Part shown: piece by piece, positions 11,691-23,012 of the stretch | Layout of the letters: each line of letters begins with the position of its first letter | Position numbering within the stretch: position 1 is the stretch's first letter | Assembly (NCBI RefSeq): GCF_035046485.1 | Contig: NC_085138.1 | Location: forward strand, 66,084,580-66,148,579 | Source: Aedes albopictus | Taxonomy: Eukaryota; Arthropoda; Insecta; Diptera; Culicidae | Length of the DNA: 64,000 bases | Reading direction: 5' to 3' | Made by a program: the position numbers and the translations under genes | Notes under the pieces: model-generated | What the model was told of the DNA's origin: nothing | What the model saw: only the letters and a program-made list of their open reading frames with translations | The model's database searches: none

Positions 11691-11990
11691 TTTGAAGATT
11701 CTTCAGAGAATTCTTTTAGAATGTATTCCTTTCTATGTACCCTTTATATAATTTTCTCCATGACTACCACCAGAAACACCCTCAGAAATTCCTTTAGATA
11801 TTCTTTCAAAATGTATCAAACTTTTCCATGATTTTTTTTTTTTTATTAGATTCTTGCAGGATTTTCCAGAATAAATTTCTCAGTGAATCTTTCTTAAATC
11901 TTCTTCAGGAGTTTCCCAAGAATGTTTCGAGAGATTAACCTTGAATCCATCCCACAACATTCTTCCTGAGATTCCTGTAGATTCTTTAGA
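11691..11990. repeat. Short, decayed 12-bp array
   Basis: Repeated GATTCTTCAG and AATTCCTTTAG-like words, pyrimidine-rich on the plus strand. It is a weaker member of the same array class as 1-880. Confidence 0.65.
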
Positions 11991-12490
11991 AAATTCATTC
12001 AATGATTGTCATAGAAGTTCATATAAACATGGTTGCACTATAATTTAAACTCCACATTTTGCTCAAATCATGGTAGAAATAAATCATTTTCTTAAAATTT
12101 CAGCTTCGTTGCACTGTTTTTCGCCATAGAGTAACAATTATAGCTAATCCCATAAGGAATGTATGCAAATAGTGCGAAAAGGAACTGAAGTTAAAAATAT
12201 ATAACCGTAACTGATACAGGGTTCCTATCATTGGCACACGCTGTAATAAATACTAAAAGTAGTTTTGGCTCCGTTTCTATTTTTTCCTGTAAAGTATGGG
12301 AACTAAGCTATCTTTTTACATATTGATGACATTCGTTAGTCTTCTCGTTGTTTTTTGTACAAATAGTTTTGAGCTCTTCAAAAGCTATTGATGGAATTTT
12401 TCCAGAGGCTCCTTCAAGTATTACTGCTATTCAGGAAGCAGAGAGTACGGTGAGTAGCTACATGTCATATTTTTAGGAGTTTCTCTAGAA

Positions 12491-12657
12491 CATTGTTTCC
12501 CAAACTGTGGGTCGCGGCGTTCATCCAGGGGGTCGCAAGGGACAGTAAAATATTTTACTGTAACAGACAACAAATGAGGGAATTTCTATGGGGGGTCGCG
12601 AAAACTACATCAGCTGGCAAAAGGGGGTCGCGTGACCTGATAGTTTGGGAACCTATG
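12491..12657. mobile_element. hAT-type MITE, 167 bp
   Basis: Flanked by the 8-bp duplication CTCTAGAA (12483-12490 and 12658-12665). The ends CATTGTTTCCCAAACT and AGTTTGGGAACCTATG are inverted repeats. Internal GGGGGTCGC words match the copy at 35443. An 8-bp target duplication is the hallmark of hAT. Confidence 0.88.
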
Positions 12658-12665
12658 CTCTAGAA

Positions 12666-13333
12666 CAATTCCTATTGAAGAGTGTCTTGTCATTTTTTTT
12701 TTCGAGCTCCGATTTCTTTTTGTTTTGCTTTATGAACGGTGATTGGGCTGGTGCTATGCCTTCCGGGTCGTTCGCTTGTGAGTCCGCCGGATGGTAAACC
12801 GCGTGTTCCGAATGTTTTCCGTAACGTTCTGTGCTATGCGTGGCAGCATTTTCAAGTGGCTGGTGACGTTACCGCTAGTGATTTCGGCCACCAGTACTAC
12901 GCCATCCGGAAAGTCAGTGTTGTTTTGTAGAAAGGAAAATTTGCCATTCGCCTCAAGATACGACTGAGGCTTCTTGTGATATATGTGTGAAAATGTTACT
13001 TGATTGAAAGAAAAGCAAAAGAAAGTATTGTTTTATGACTACCATTAAATGAAGATGGGGAAGATTGAAGTTTGTACCTGTTGAATTAAGGATTCGTCTT
13101 TCGATGCTGCGGCTGTGATTCATCGTTGAAACTCGGTGAGAATGTTCCTTTTGTCATATTACTTTCTGTTATGTACCTAATTCTGTGCGATAAATGCATT
13201 TTCAAATATGTAGCTGTAAGCTGACTTTGTTAGTTTTACACATTAGTTTTTATCGAGTTCGGCTGATGCTTTTCAAGTCAAGCAGTTGCAGGAGACTTAA
13301 GCTCGTCCCAATTAAACGCCTTGTTTTGCTGTT
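12666..13333. other. No recognisable gene or element
   Basis: No coding motif or repeat structure seen. Confidence 0.45.
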
Positions 13334-13342
13334 CTTCTCTGT

Positions 13343-13470
13343 GTAGCTAGAGAAACGTTATGTTTTCTGGCCTTGGCAGTCTTTCAGAGCAGCAAGAACA
13401 ATATTGCAATATTGTTCTTGCTGCTCTGAAAGACTGCCAAGGCCAGAAAACATAACGTTTCTCTAGCTAC
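13343..13470. repeat. Perfect 128-bp palindrome, no spacer
   Basis: Bases 13343-13406 are the exact reverse complement of 13407-13470, with a CAATATTGCAATATTG-type centre. A 12-bp direct repeat, CTTCTCTGTGTA, lies at 13334-13345 and 13497-13508. The palindrome plus 26 bases therefore sits between direct repeats, with the left repeat overlapping the palindrome start by three bases. It could be a MITE, a fold-back synthesis product in vivo, or an assembly artefact. Confidence 0.95.
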
Positions 13471-13508
13471 AATATCCAGTCGTTAAGCAATCCTTCCTTC
13501 TCTGTGTA

Positions 13509-14068
13509 TATTTCAAAATAACTACACAAAATAAATTTCATAACAATTTAGTCCCATAATTTAATCATACCCGACCTTTCCCGTACCAAAATCCCTTCTC
13601 CTTTCTATTTACGAGAGCGTCGATGAGTCGCTAGCATCTCGATAAATAGATATCATCCCTTCCCTATTATCCCTTCCCATCCACATAACGTGTTTCTTAT
13701 CGTTTCAGAGAGCGATCAATGGCACTTAAGCCTAGGCTTGTTAGCCAGGACACATGGTCCAAATGCCTGTGCCCCATCCCGGAGGCAAAAAGGCCCATGC
13801 AGTGACAAGTCACTCCCAACGTTGGTGTTAAAAAAAAATCAATTACACTCACATCAACACATCTACATGATCAACTCAAATACACTTACACAATCTGAAT
13901 CTTGCCGTATCACTCGCTTATAGTGAATCCCCAATCAACCCATTCCTAATATCCAACTCCTTGACACCTATGAGGGCGCCGGTGAGTCGCTGGCCTTTTA
14001 TAAAGTAGGTGTCATATCATCACATCCTTTCCTTTCCTCGTAACGGAGAAGATGTGCGTGGCCGGCGG
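13509..14068. other. No gene recognised
   Basis: Mixed sequence. Phrases such as GTGAGTCGCT recur at 13627 and 13983 with slight change, which suggests an old duplicated or LINE 3' region. I cannot name it. Confidence 0.35.
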
Positions 14069-14184
14069 TGAAAGTTTTCATGTCTTTTTTACTTTAACCT
14101 CTGATTGGATAGCTGTTTCTTCCTAAACAGCATTCCATAACCAATTAGAATAGGAGTATTAAAGTTTTAACATGACAACTTTCA
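14069..14184. repeat. Short inverted-repeat element
   Basis: TGAAAGTTTTCATG at the left pairs imperfectly with CATGACAACTTTCA at the right, about 26 bp with mismatches, enclosing about 60 bp. It resembles a small MITE. No target duplication is evident. Confidence 0.5.
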
Positions 14185-14601
14185 GTATGCAATCTACGAA
14201 TTACTCCGTTACAACGCAGCGCAACGCAACGCAACAATTCCTATTGAAGAGTATGTCCTGGAACGAGAAATTATCGTTATCGCCGATGAAGTTAACGTCT
14301 GCCGAAAATTTATAAGTTAACAAACAGAATTATTCCAGAATCTATGTATGTATACCTTGGAATTTTCAGGTATATTTTCAAGAAATGGCTCTATGAATAT
14401 ATATAGAGGGTTATCCATTTCCATCTGGTAATTATTCAAAAACTCTTTCAAAAAAATAATTTATTTTTCAGAAATTTCTTCAGTGGTTTTTTTTAAAAAT
14501 CTTACAGGAAAAGGTACACCGGGATAAGTTTAAACGGGTGGGGCATGATGGAACGCAAAATTTTAAAATAGTTTACAATACAACCTCGAAATTTATCTTT
14601 T

Positions 14602-14887
14602 ACTAGCTGTCCCGGCAAACTTTGTCTTGCCGTCTTGTGGTGGTTTGACAACTGTTGAGCTCAAAATAGTACCGCACTCTAGATTGATTTCATTTCGGTC
14701 GTGTTGATTTCCTTCCCAGCTCATAGAAAATCAATTCTTTTTCAATTTTGTTACTTTTCTAGTGGATTTTCGTAACTTTTTTATACTTATAAACACAGCC
14801 ACCATGAATACGAATCAATCCACGCAAGAGTCATCCTGATCGGTTCAGCCGTTCTTGAGTTTTGTTGCCTCAAAGGGGCTTGAAACT

Positions 14888-14940
<53 letters not shown>
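14602..14940 (-). mobile_element. Non-autonomous Helitron-like element
   Basis: Minus-strand element. Its 3' end appears as ACTAGCTGTCCCGGCAAAC (14602-14620), the complement of a terminus ending in CTAGT. Its 5' end is a (TA)n tract ending in GA, the complement of TC. TC...CTRRT ends without target duplication define Helitrons. The same terminus is seen at 31601. Confidence 0.7.
14893..14938. repeat. (TA)n microsatellite, 46 bp
   Basis: Uninterrupted TA repeats forming the 5' subterminal region of the Helitron-like element. Confidence 0.97.
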
Positions 14941-15225
14941 TTAGCTGTCCCAGGCAAACTTTGACTTGCCTACTGTGTTATTTTGACGTTCCAAGCCCAA
15001 GTCCCCGAGCAAAATGGTCCACTGCACGAACTTACGCTGGCCTGCTTACTCTCACAGAAAGTTTGACGTTTGAGAGGTGCCGACACCGCTCAAACGTCAA
15101 ATTTCGTGTGAGAGTAAGCAGGCCAGAACAAATTCGTGCAGTGGACCATGCATGAAAAATCGTTTTTCTGACAATCTCAATTTCTCCAGGTCCCACATAT
15201 GCCGCTGCATTTTCAAATATATAGA
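14940..15225 (-). mobile_element. Second Helitron-like element, split by a MITE
   Basis: Starts ATTAGCTGTCCCAGGCAAAC (complement of a CTAAT end) and finishes TATATAGA at 15225. It abuts the first Helitron, sharing one base, so the two lie in tandem. A 134-bp MITE at 15015-15148 interrupts it; without the MITE it would be about 152 bp. Confidence 0.6.
15015..15148. mobile_element. 134-bp hairpin MITE, copy 1
   Basis: Nearly the whole length is inverted repeat, from TGGTCCACTGCACGAA to TTCGTGCAGTGGACCA, with the short loop GGTGCCGACACC. A second copy of the same length is at 58942-59075 in opposite orientation. Confidence 0.88.
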
Positions 15226-15539
15226 TCATAAGATTGTTTGAATCAAAAACTATGTGTTATGACATTTAAATTGTTCAACGTGACTAAATAACATCATGTT
15301 AACCCACTGTTCCAACTAAACCTACCCGTTTCAACTTGATTCGGTGTACCATATGATATAATTGTTGTAGGCTTTGCTTCGGAAGCTTCTCATTGTATCA
15401 TAGGCGCCCCCAATATTTAACGATTTTCCCATAAAAAAATCAGATAAACCAGGCTTTGCTCTCAATAATTTGACCAAGTTGGCGCGTCTGCTTGTAAGGC
15501 ATTTTTATTTACTTACTTCTCGAGAATTGAATAATACAT
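15226..15539. other. No recognisable gene or element
   Basis: AT-rich, with no coding or repeat signal seen. Confidence 0.45.
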
Positions 15540-17640
15540 TCTTCTAAGAATGTTTTCCGATGTTATTCTTTTAAGGTTTCCTTCAGAAAATCCTTCAGGG
15601 ATCCTTCAGAATTTAATTGAAGGATTTCTTCTTATTTTTATCTGCAATTTCCGCAGTGACATGAGTAGAGATTTTTCAGAGATTCCTTTAAAAATTCCTC
15701 AACGGATTCCTCCTCCAGAAAATTCTTATTTGTTTTTCTTGGAATTACTTCCAGAGCTGCTCCACAAGTGTCTCATGATTTTATTTCTAGGAATTAGGAA
15801 GATATCTTAAGAAGTTCCCTGATATTTATTCGGGCATTGCTCTACCAGCAATTTCTCGAGAAAATTTTCAACAATTTCCTCAAAGAATCTCCGAAGGTAT
15901 CACCTTTGGAGGGATTCCTTCAGCCAATCCTCCTGGTATTGCTTTAGAAATTTCTTCATAGTTCTTTCAAAAAATTTTCGTGTTATGTTTTGTGTAATTT
16001 CTGGAAGTAATTCTAAAAAAATCCCTGAATAATATCTGAGCATTTTCTACAGAAGTTCCTTAAGTAGTCCTATGAGATATTCTTAGAGGAGCCCTTGGAA
16101 GAATTTTTGAACAAACCTCTGTAGGATACTTGAAGAAATTTTATTGAATTTTTATTAAAAATTCTTAGATATCTGAAAAAGTCCCTGGAGATGTTTTTAA
16201 CGGAATTTAAAAAGGAGTATTAAAAAGTATTCCGAGCGGGGATTCCTGTAAGACATCGTTTCCCAAACTTGACTCTCACGATCCCTCAGTTTGTCGTTAC
16301 CCCGTATTTTGTAGAAGAACAAAAGCGTGCTTGCAAGTACTTGGGGGTCACGGAACGAAGTTTGGAAGAAATACTGAAGGAACTTATAAAGAAATCTTCA
16401 GTAAATCTTAGGAAGTACTCTGAAAAGAATCTCTAGAAGGAATCCATAGAGAATTTGTGAAAGAAAGCCAGGATGAATTTCTGGCTAATTTGCTGGAGAA
16501 ATACCTTGGAAATCTCTGCGGAAAAGTCTAGATAAGTTTATTAAGGAATTTTTAGAAAAAATCCTGGAGAATTTTATTTAGTAACACTCTAGGGCGATTT
16601 TATGAAGGTACAGCTGGAGCTATTTGTGGACATTTTTCTGGAGGAATTCCTATTGGAAGACCTGGAGAAACGCCTTGATAATCTTTTGTGAATATTACTA
16701 GGAAAAACTTTTGAGATATTTCTGAAAGAATTACTGTAGAAGCTCCTGCGAATAATTTCCTTAAATAAACCATGGAAAAAAATTAAGAGTTATCCCTAGG
16801 TGAAATGCCGGAGAAATTTCTGAGAAAATACGCGGATGAATATCTGGAAGAAATCCTGAGGGAATCTTTGGGGAAATTTCTGCCTGAATCACTGACAGTA
16901 ATAATGCAAGAATCTATGGAGGAATGCCTGCAGGATTATCTAGATACCAGTAGAAATTCTTCACATATTCTTGCGGGAATTTTCAATGCAATCCCTAGAG
17001 CATTTCCTGAACAAATCCCAAAATTACCAAATTAATGTTCAAAATTGTAAGCCCATTTAAACTAGTGAAGTCTCTGTATTTTTTAAAAGACACTACACGT
17101 CGGGCAATGCAAAACACACCGTTTTGAATAGTCCAAGACTGAGAAAGTCAGATCTTCAGACCTTTTAAAGTAATACCTGCATGAATTTCTGAAGGAATCT
17201 CTGGAAGATTTTCTGCAGAAAACATTTGAAGAATTGACAAAACAATCTTTGAATGAATTTTCAAAAGAATCTATGTAGATAACTTTTAAGAAATCGCTAG
17301 AGAAATATTTGAAGATTTTTTCTAAACGAATACCTAGAAGAATTACTTAAGTAATCCTTGGAGGAGATCCCGGAATTTCAGAAGGAAACATCTGAAGAAC
17401 TCTTGCAGAAAATTCTGAAGAAATTCTCAAGGGATTATCTGAAGTCCTGGAAAAATTTCTTAAAGAATCGTAAGGATTACTGAAGAAATCAGAGTGGGAA
17501 TTCCTGGAATATTTCAAGAGTAATTCCTGAAGAAATCCCTGGAGCGCTTTTGGAGGAAGGAGTCCATGGAAGTTTTCTTAAAGGAATTCTTGGACAAATT
17601 TCTGAAGGAATCCCCAGGGAAATTTCTGAAGCAATTATTG
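15540..17640. repeat. 12-bp array pair, inverted arrangement
   Basis: The pyrimidine-rich form (ATTCCTTCAG, ATTCCTCAAC) is on the plus strand from 15540 to about 15960. From about 16020 to 17640 the purine-rich form (GAAGGAATTTCTG, GAGAAATCC) dominates. The two halves can pair only loosely because of divergence. A decayed hAT MITE lies inside at 16254-16367. Confidence 0.85.
16254..16367. mobile_element. Decayed hAT-type MITE
   Basis: CATCGTTTCCCAAACT at the left and GAAGTTTGGAA at the right resemble the ends of the elements at 12491 and 35443. The internal GGGGGTCACGG resembles their GGGGGTCGCG. The target duplication is not visible. Confidence 0.5.
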
Positions 17641-17654
17641 AAAACTTGATGATT

Positions 17655-17815
17655 TTGTGGCTATATCGGTCTCTTTCTACTCATAGTATAAGGGAGTAGA
17701 GATCAAAGTGGATAATGAAATGATAGATATGATAGAATTCGCTAGGTAGCGAACCAGTGTGAAAATTTTATAGAAGGTGAAATTAGGCAAGTAGGCCATG
17801 TATTGAACGAATACA
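17655..17815 (+). repeat. Dispersed ~150-bp repeat, copy 1
   Basis: Matches 31730-31885 over about 150 bp: TTTCTACTCA, GAGATCAAAGTG, ATAATGAAATGATAGATATG, then AGAAGGTGAAATTAGG and TGTATTGAACGAATAC. Both copies sit at or in 12-bp arrays. Family unknown; it is too short and lacks a clear tail or TIRs. Confidence 0.85.
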
Positions 17816-17914
17816 TCGAATGCGTGAAACTTCTGCCGTGCGACCTGTGCTTTTAAACAGATAGATCGGCTTGGTTGGTAGTTCATACCACCTTACCAAG
17901 ACTGGTGCTTTCAA

Positions 17915-18065
17915 TACTCAAGAAGGAGTTCGTGGATGATTTCCTGAAAGAATTCTCGTACGGATATAGAGAGAATCTGTGGAACTTCTGAGGAAACCCA
18001 TAGATGCTTTTCTAGAGAAGTTCTTGGAAAATTTTCTGGAGGATTTTCTAAGAAAGCTTTGCAAC
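17915..18065. repeat. Short 12-bp array, purine-rich on plus strand
   Basis: GAAAGAATTC, GAGAATCTG and GGAAAATTTTCTGGAGG words of the same class as the preceding array. Confidence 0.65.
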
Positions 18066-18129
18066 CCGAGGCTGCTTCATGTCTATCCATGAATGATGTT
18101 CTAAAACAACTTTCAAGAACAAATCTGTT

Positions 18130-18620
18130 GACCCAAAAGCGAGAACAAGTGTCAAACAATGTGTGAAATTAAGTGTGAAATATAGTGCACATCCATGGAA
18201 TCAAGTTGGAATCCAAATATGAAATCAAGTATGAATCCAAGTGTAAAAGTGTAAATATGAATTAAAGTGTGCATCCTCATAAGAATCGAAGTAAAAGTTC
18301 AAGTGAGAAACTAAGTGCAAAACCATGTGAAAAATTTCATGTGAATCAAAGTGCATATTGGTGACCCAATATGCATGTGTGAATCCGAGTGCAAATTCAA
18401 ATGCGAATCAATATACAAAGCCATGCACAATTTTAGGTGTGAATCAAAGAGAAAATTCATATGGACTGAAATTTGAATCAAAATGTGAAGTGTTAACTGA
18501 ATATAAAATTGAATGTGAAGCCAAATGTGAATCGAAGTGCAAATGCAAGTGTGAAATTAGGTGCAATTCTATAAGCATGAGCAAAGCTGTGTGTGAATCT
18601 AATTCAAGCTCAAGACTAAT
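18130..18620. repeat. Second short-period array, AAGTGTGAATCC type
   Basis: About forty degenerate units near 12 bp, consensus about AAGTGTGAATCC or AAGTGCAAATTC. This is a distinct sequence family from the GAATTCCTCC arrays but has the same period. A 112-codon open frame (18358-18696, Cys/Glu/Lys-rich) is produced by the repeat and is not a credible gene. Confidence 0.8.
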
Positions 18621-18639
18621 CCACTTAAACCTCAGCCAA

Positions 18640-20400
18640 CTCAAGCTATCGGCTCAGCTGTCTTTCCCCACCTCAATCGATATAAAGCATAACTAGGCTC
18701 CAAGGTCGGTGAAAACATATTTTCATGCCATACACAGGTGAGGATGGTCATAAACTGACATGATGCTACCGGGGTGAAAAAATCTCGACCAAGTGCCGGG
18801 TACATTGTCTTTCGCCTGTGGGAGGCTTCATCGACCGAGATAAAATTTTAATCTTCACTTATCAACAAATTTCCTCCCACCCCATGTTGTCGGTCCCTTG
18901 GTCCCATTCGGTAAGTAACAACAGATTTTCAAATTTATTGAATGATTTAATTTGCTGCTTCGAAGATGCAGCGCTCAATTATTTACTAATTGAATACGGA
19001 ATGAGTCTTCCGAGTCCACCGTCCTCCAACTCTTCCAGGAAATCATCCCGGACCTCATAGAACCGGCGATGCATGGGAAAGGTGGTTCCCGACTAGCTCG
19101 CAAGCTTAGCATTGCTAATGTGTACAAAAATAGGATCAGCAAAGTTTTGCTTCTAATACGGGTTGCTTCCTCTGTGTGTGAGTTTTCCACCCAAGAGCAA
19201 GTTTTTCAGCTTTCCGCCGGCACCATCATCGCTAGCTGGTGGCTGTTGGCTGCTGGCTGCTAACATTCTTCCACCTGACAAGAACCTGACCCAGATTGCC
19301 TCGAGTGGAGATACGTTTACTGGTTGCTGCGTGTATGTGTGAACGTCTAAGTCTTCTTCTGTGAGGGAGATGTGGCAAGTCAGCCTGAATTAAACATTAG
19401 CTTAAAACGTTGTTAATTAACGTAAATAAATTCAATCTCGCACTTGGCTTCAGATCATCCTAATCGAATTCCAGAGAAGCTCTCCGGGTGTCTTTCGTTC
19501 ATAAAAGAAAGAGGATTAGGATTAGTGTGCTGGGAATCTAACAGTGGAAAGGTTAATTATGGTACAAATCGAGATTTCGTCAGGTATGTTGTGGAACTAG
19601 AACGAAAAGCTTTAGATAGCCATCGATTTAGTGACGTTTTTTTGCTTGGTCCTTGAAAAAGCTGGGTACCACAGTCTAACATAAAGCACAAAACTCTACC
19701 GCGTGGAAAGGTAATTTATAAGTGATCAACTGTTTGCCATGAAGTCATAAATCGCATCTTCTGCACCGTTGCCCACAAAGCTGTAGGAAGGTGCTATTCG
19801 TGGAGCCTTGCTAGAACCTTGTCGTACAAGTAAAACGCACCCCGAAATGATCAAACAACCACACAGGGCTCTATGAACGTGGCGTCGTTATTCTGCCCCC
19901 AAAAGGGTAACTACCTACCACCGAAACACTAGAACATCTCACTAATAGTGTCTGGTACGCTCGCTCGCTCACTCTCCGTACGCTGCTGCATTTGCGGTGA
20001 TTAGTGGTTACGAGTTTTGCTTTAACTTTGCGTGCTTTTCTCGCTACGACTACGATTTTAATGCCCATTTCCGACTGCAGTTCGGGTGTAGCACATACCA
20101 GTTTTGAAATCAATTACGGTCGGGGATTCTGACTGCAATTAAATGGGTATTAGTCGGACTGGAAACGATGGTAAGCTAGCTGTTCTGGCTGGACCACCGT
20201 GTGTCCATTGCGAATGAACAATTTACGGCAAAGAATCCTCGCCACTTGCCAGTTACAGTTTAGCAACTTGAAGCAGCTTGAAGTGATGAAGATAGAGTGA
20301 AACTTGAGAGTACCTACCAAACAATCTCATTCGTTTTTATCGTCACGACAGTGGTTTTCACCGTTATTCACAACGATCATCTATTGCACATGCGGAAAAA
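18640..20400. other. No recognisable gene; possibly single-copy host DNA
   Basis: Balanced composition, no TE signature. Short frames only. Confidence 0.4.
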
Positions 20401-20404
20401 CGGT

Positions 20405-20530
20405 AAAAAAAATATGCGAATTCAAGTGCAAGTCTAAGTTGAAACTCAAGTTCAAGTGCAAATCCATGTAAGATCATATACGATTCTAAGTGCAAATTCA
20501 AGTAGCAATCCAAGCAAAAAGCTAAGTACA
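20405..20530. repeat. Short AAGTGCAAATTC-type array
   Basis: GAATTCAAGTGCAAGTC, AAACTCAAGTTC, AAGTGCAAATCC and similar units, the same family as 18130-18620. Confidence 0.65.
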
Positions 20531-20789
20531 CGACGCACTTGATTACACGGTATCGTGTTTTTAACCTTCCCAAACAAACCAAATGCTGTCTAAAACTGCT
20601 TATTAATCAAAACTGGTTTAAAAAAATATCAAAATTTAGCTTTATACATTCAATATTCCGTTCAGCAAATATTTTACGAGAAAGCATTATAACGCGACTT
20701 CTGATATTCGAGTCCGACCTGAATATACATACATTTATTTGTTCAACATCACATTTAAGACAAGACATAGTCAACAATAGTAGGTACGC

Positions 20790-22435
20790 CACAACACTCG
20801 GTTTGAGGCTGCCACTCTCCATCCTCGGCCGCGCCCAATGCTCGCCAAGTCACGCTCCACCTGGTCCGCCCATCGTGCTCTCTGCGTTACACGCCTTCTT
20901 GTGCCAACCGGATCAACACCAACTTTGCAGGGTTGTTATCCGGCATTCTTGCAACATGTCCTGTCCATCGTATCCTTCCGGCTGGATGCTGGGTTCGCCG
21001 TAAAGTGCAGCGAGCTCGTGGTTCATTCTTCTCCGCCACACACCGTTCTCCTGCACACCACCGAAGATCGTCCTTAGCACGCGTCGCTCGAAAACTCCGA
21101 GTGCTTGCAGGTCCTCCTCGAGCATGGTCAATGCCTCGTGCTCGTAGAGGACCACCGGTCTTATAAGCGTTTTGTACATGGTGCATTTGGTGCATGGATG
21201 ATTTTTTTTTTCGACCGCAGTTTCTTCTGGAGCCCGTAGTAGGCCCGACTTCCGCTGATGATGCGCCTCCGAATCTCACGGCTCACGTTGTTGTCAGCCG
21301 TCAGTAAGGATCCGAGGTAGACGAATTCCTCCACCACCTCGAAAGTATCCCCGTCTATCGTAACATTACTACCCAGACGGATCCGGTAGTTTTCGGTTCC
21401 GCCTACCAGCATGTACATTGTTTTTGTGGCATTCACCACCAGTCCGACCTTTGCTGCTTCGCGTTTCAGGCGGGTGTACAGCTCTGTCACCGTTCCAAAT
21501 GTTCTAGCGATAATGTCCATGTCGTCCGCAAACAACACAAATTGACCGGATTTTGTGAAAATCGTTCCCCGGCTGTTGAGCCCGGCTCGTCGCATCACAC
21601 CTTCCAGAGCGATGTTGAAGAGTAGGCATGAGAGTTCGTCACCTTGTCGCAGTCCCCGGCGAGATTCGAGTGAACTGGATAGTTCACCCGAAACTCTTAC
21701 GCAGTTTTGCACACCGTCCATCGTTACTTTAATCAGTCTAGTCAGCTTCCCAAAAAAGCCGTTTTCGTCCATGATTCTCCATTGCTCTGCGCGGTGGATA
21801 CTGTCGTATGCCGCTTTGAAGTCGATTAACAGGTGTAGCGTTGGGACCTGGTATTCACGGCATTTCTGGAGGATTTGACGTACGGTAAAGATCTGGTCCG
21901 TTGTCGACCGGCCGTCGAAGAAGCCGGCTTGATAACTTCCCACGAACTCATTCGTTTTAGGTGACAGACGACCTGGAACAGCACTTTGTAGGCAGCATCT
22001 AAAATGGTGATCTCTCTGAAGTTCTCACATTCCAAATGATCGCCTTTCTTGTGAATAGAACAGATTACCCCTTCCTTCCACTCCTCCGGTAGCTGTTTGG
22101 TTTCGCAGATCCTGACTATCAGCCGATCAGCCAACTTTTCTGGGCCCATCTTGATGAGTTCAGCTGCGATACCATCCTAACCAGCTGATTTGTAGGTTTT
22201 GAGCTGGCATCCTTTTTTAACATCCCTCAGCGTGGAAGTTGGTTCATTTCCGTCCTACGCTGCACTGGCGTTGTCGTTTCCTCCGTTGATGTGGTCTCCC
22301 GTGCCTACGTTCTCCACGCCATTCAGGTGCTGATCGAAGTGCTGCTCCCAACTTTCGATCACCTCACGTCCGTCCGTCAAGATCCCTCCGTCTCCATTCC
22401 TGCATATTTCGGCTCGCGGCACGAAGCCGTTGCGG
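20790..22435 (-). pseudogene. RTE-clade reverse transcriptase, 5'-truncated (copy B)
   Basis: Close relative of copy A on the minus strand. Seen in sense order: RNGFVPRAEIC linker (near 22400), KMGPEKLA-equivalent region, CSIHKKGD (near 22060), GSYQAGFFDGRSTTDQ (from 21943), motif A LIDFKAAYDS, motif B GLRQGDELSCLLFN (near 21650), catalytic LFADDMDI (near 21520), ERRVLRTIFGGV and WRRRMNHELAALYGEP (near 21030). A T-rich slippage site near 21205 and changes near 21960 and 22150 break the frame. The sense sequence stops abruptly at about 22435, where inverted 5' leader follows. Non-functional. Confidence 0.88.
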
Positions 22436-22815
22436 GATGATTTGGCATGGTAAAGGCTGGGTGGGTATGCTGCGCAATTCAGATTCCATTGTGATCCACT
22501 AGCCTCTGCCCAGCAACTCCTATCCCTACCTCCTCGTGGTACCGGCCGGAAACTATGAGCAACCTTAGGGAATATCAGGTAACCAATTCCGGTGGGAGCT
22601 TTGGTCGTATGCTGACAGGAAAGGGGGGGGGGTCTGCTTCGGCAAACCTGAACGTCTGCTCTACAGGAAGAGCGGCTCACAACAGCGTCTGGTCCCCTTG
22701 TTAGGGGCGACTGATCAACGTCCGAGTACTAGGGAAGTACTTTAAGCTCAACAGTGCGCTATGGTCCTCCGGAAAGAAGGGGGTTGGTGTCAGGCCCTAC
22801 GAGCCAGCCTCAAAA
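22436..22815 (+). mobile_element. Inverted RTE 5' leader (twin-priming scar)
   Basis: Reads in the sense direction on the plus strand, while the reverse transcriptase of the same copy is on the minus strand. It matches 8210-8590 of copy A: GTAAAGGCTGGG, TGCGCAATTCAG, ATGAGCAACCTTAGGGAA, a G-rich run, then GTCCTCCGGAAAG. This is the classic 5' inversion made when two primers start reverse transcription on one RNA. Confidence 0.82.
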
Positions 22816-23012
22816 AACATTGCAATGGAAAATCAGCAACATTATTGGCTTATGATATCTTGTTTTTTTTACACAACATTTATTTATTACACAAATTCAC
22901 AATATATAAGGCCTAATGAACTTATGTTCCTTTAAAGGCCTATGAACTTACACTAATACAGTAATTCAAATACAATAATTAAAAACCCAGATTAATCCAC
23001 CTAGTGGTGATA
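22816..23012. other. AT-rich spacer
   Basis: No gene seen. It resembles the AT-rich flank at 26100-26200 in composition only. Confidence 0.4.

Noticed and set aside
18358..18696. Cysteine-rich 112-codon frame
   Set aside because: Produced by the AAGTGTGAATCC-type array; cysteines repeat with the 12-bp period.
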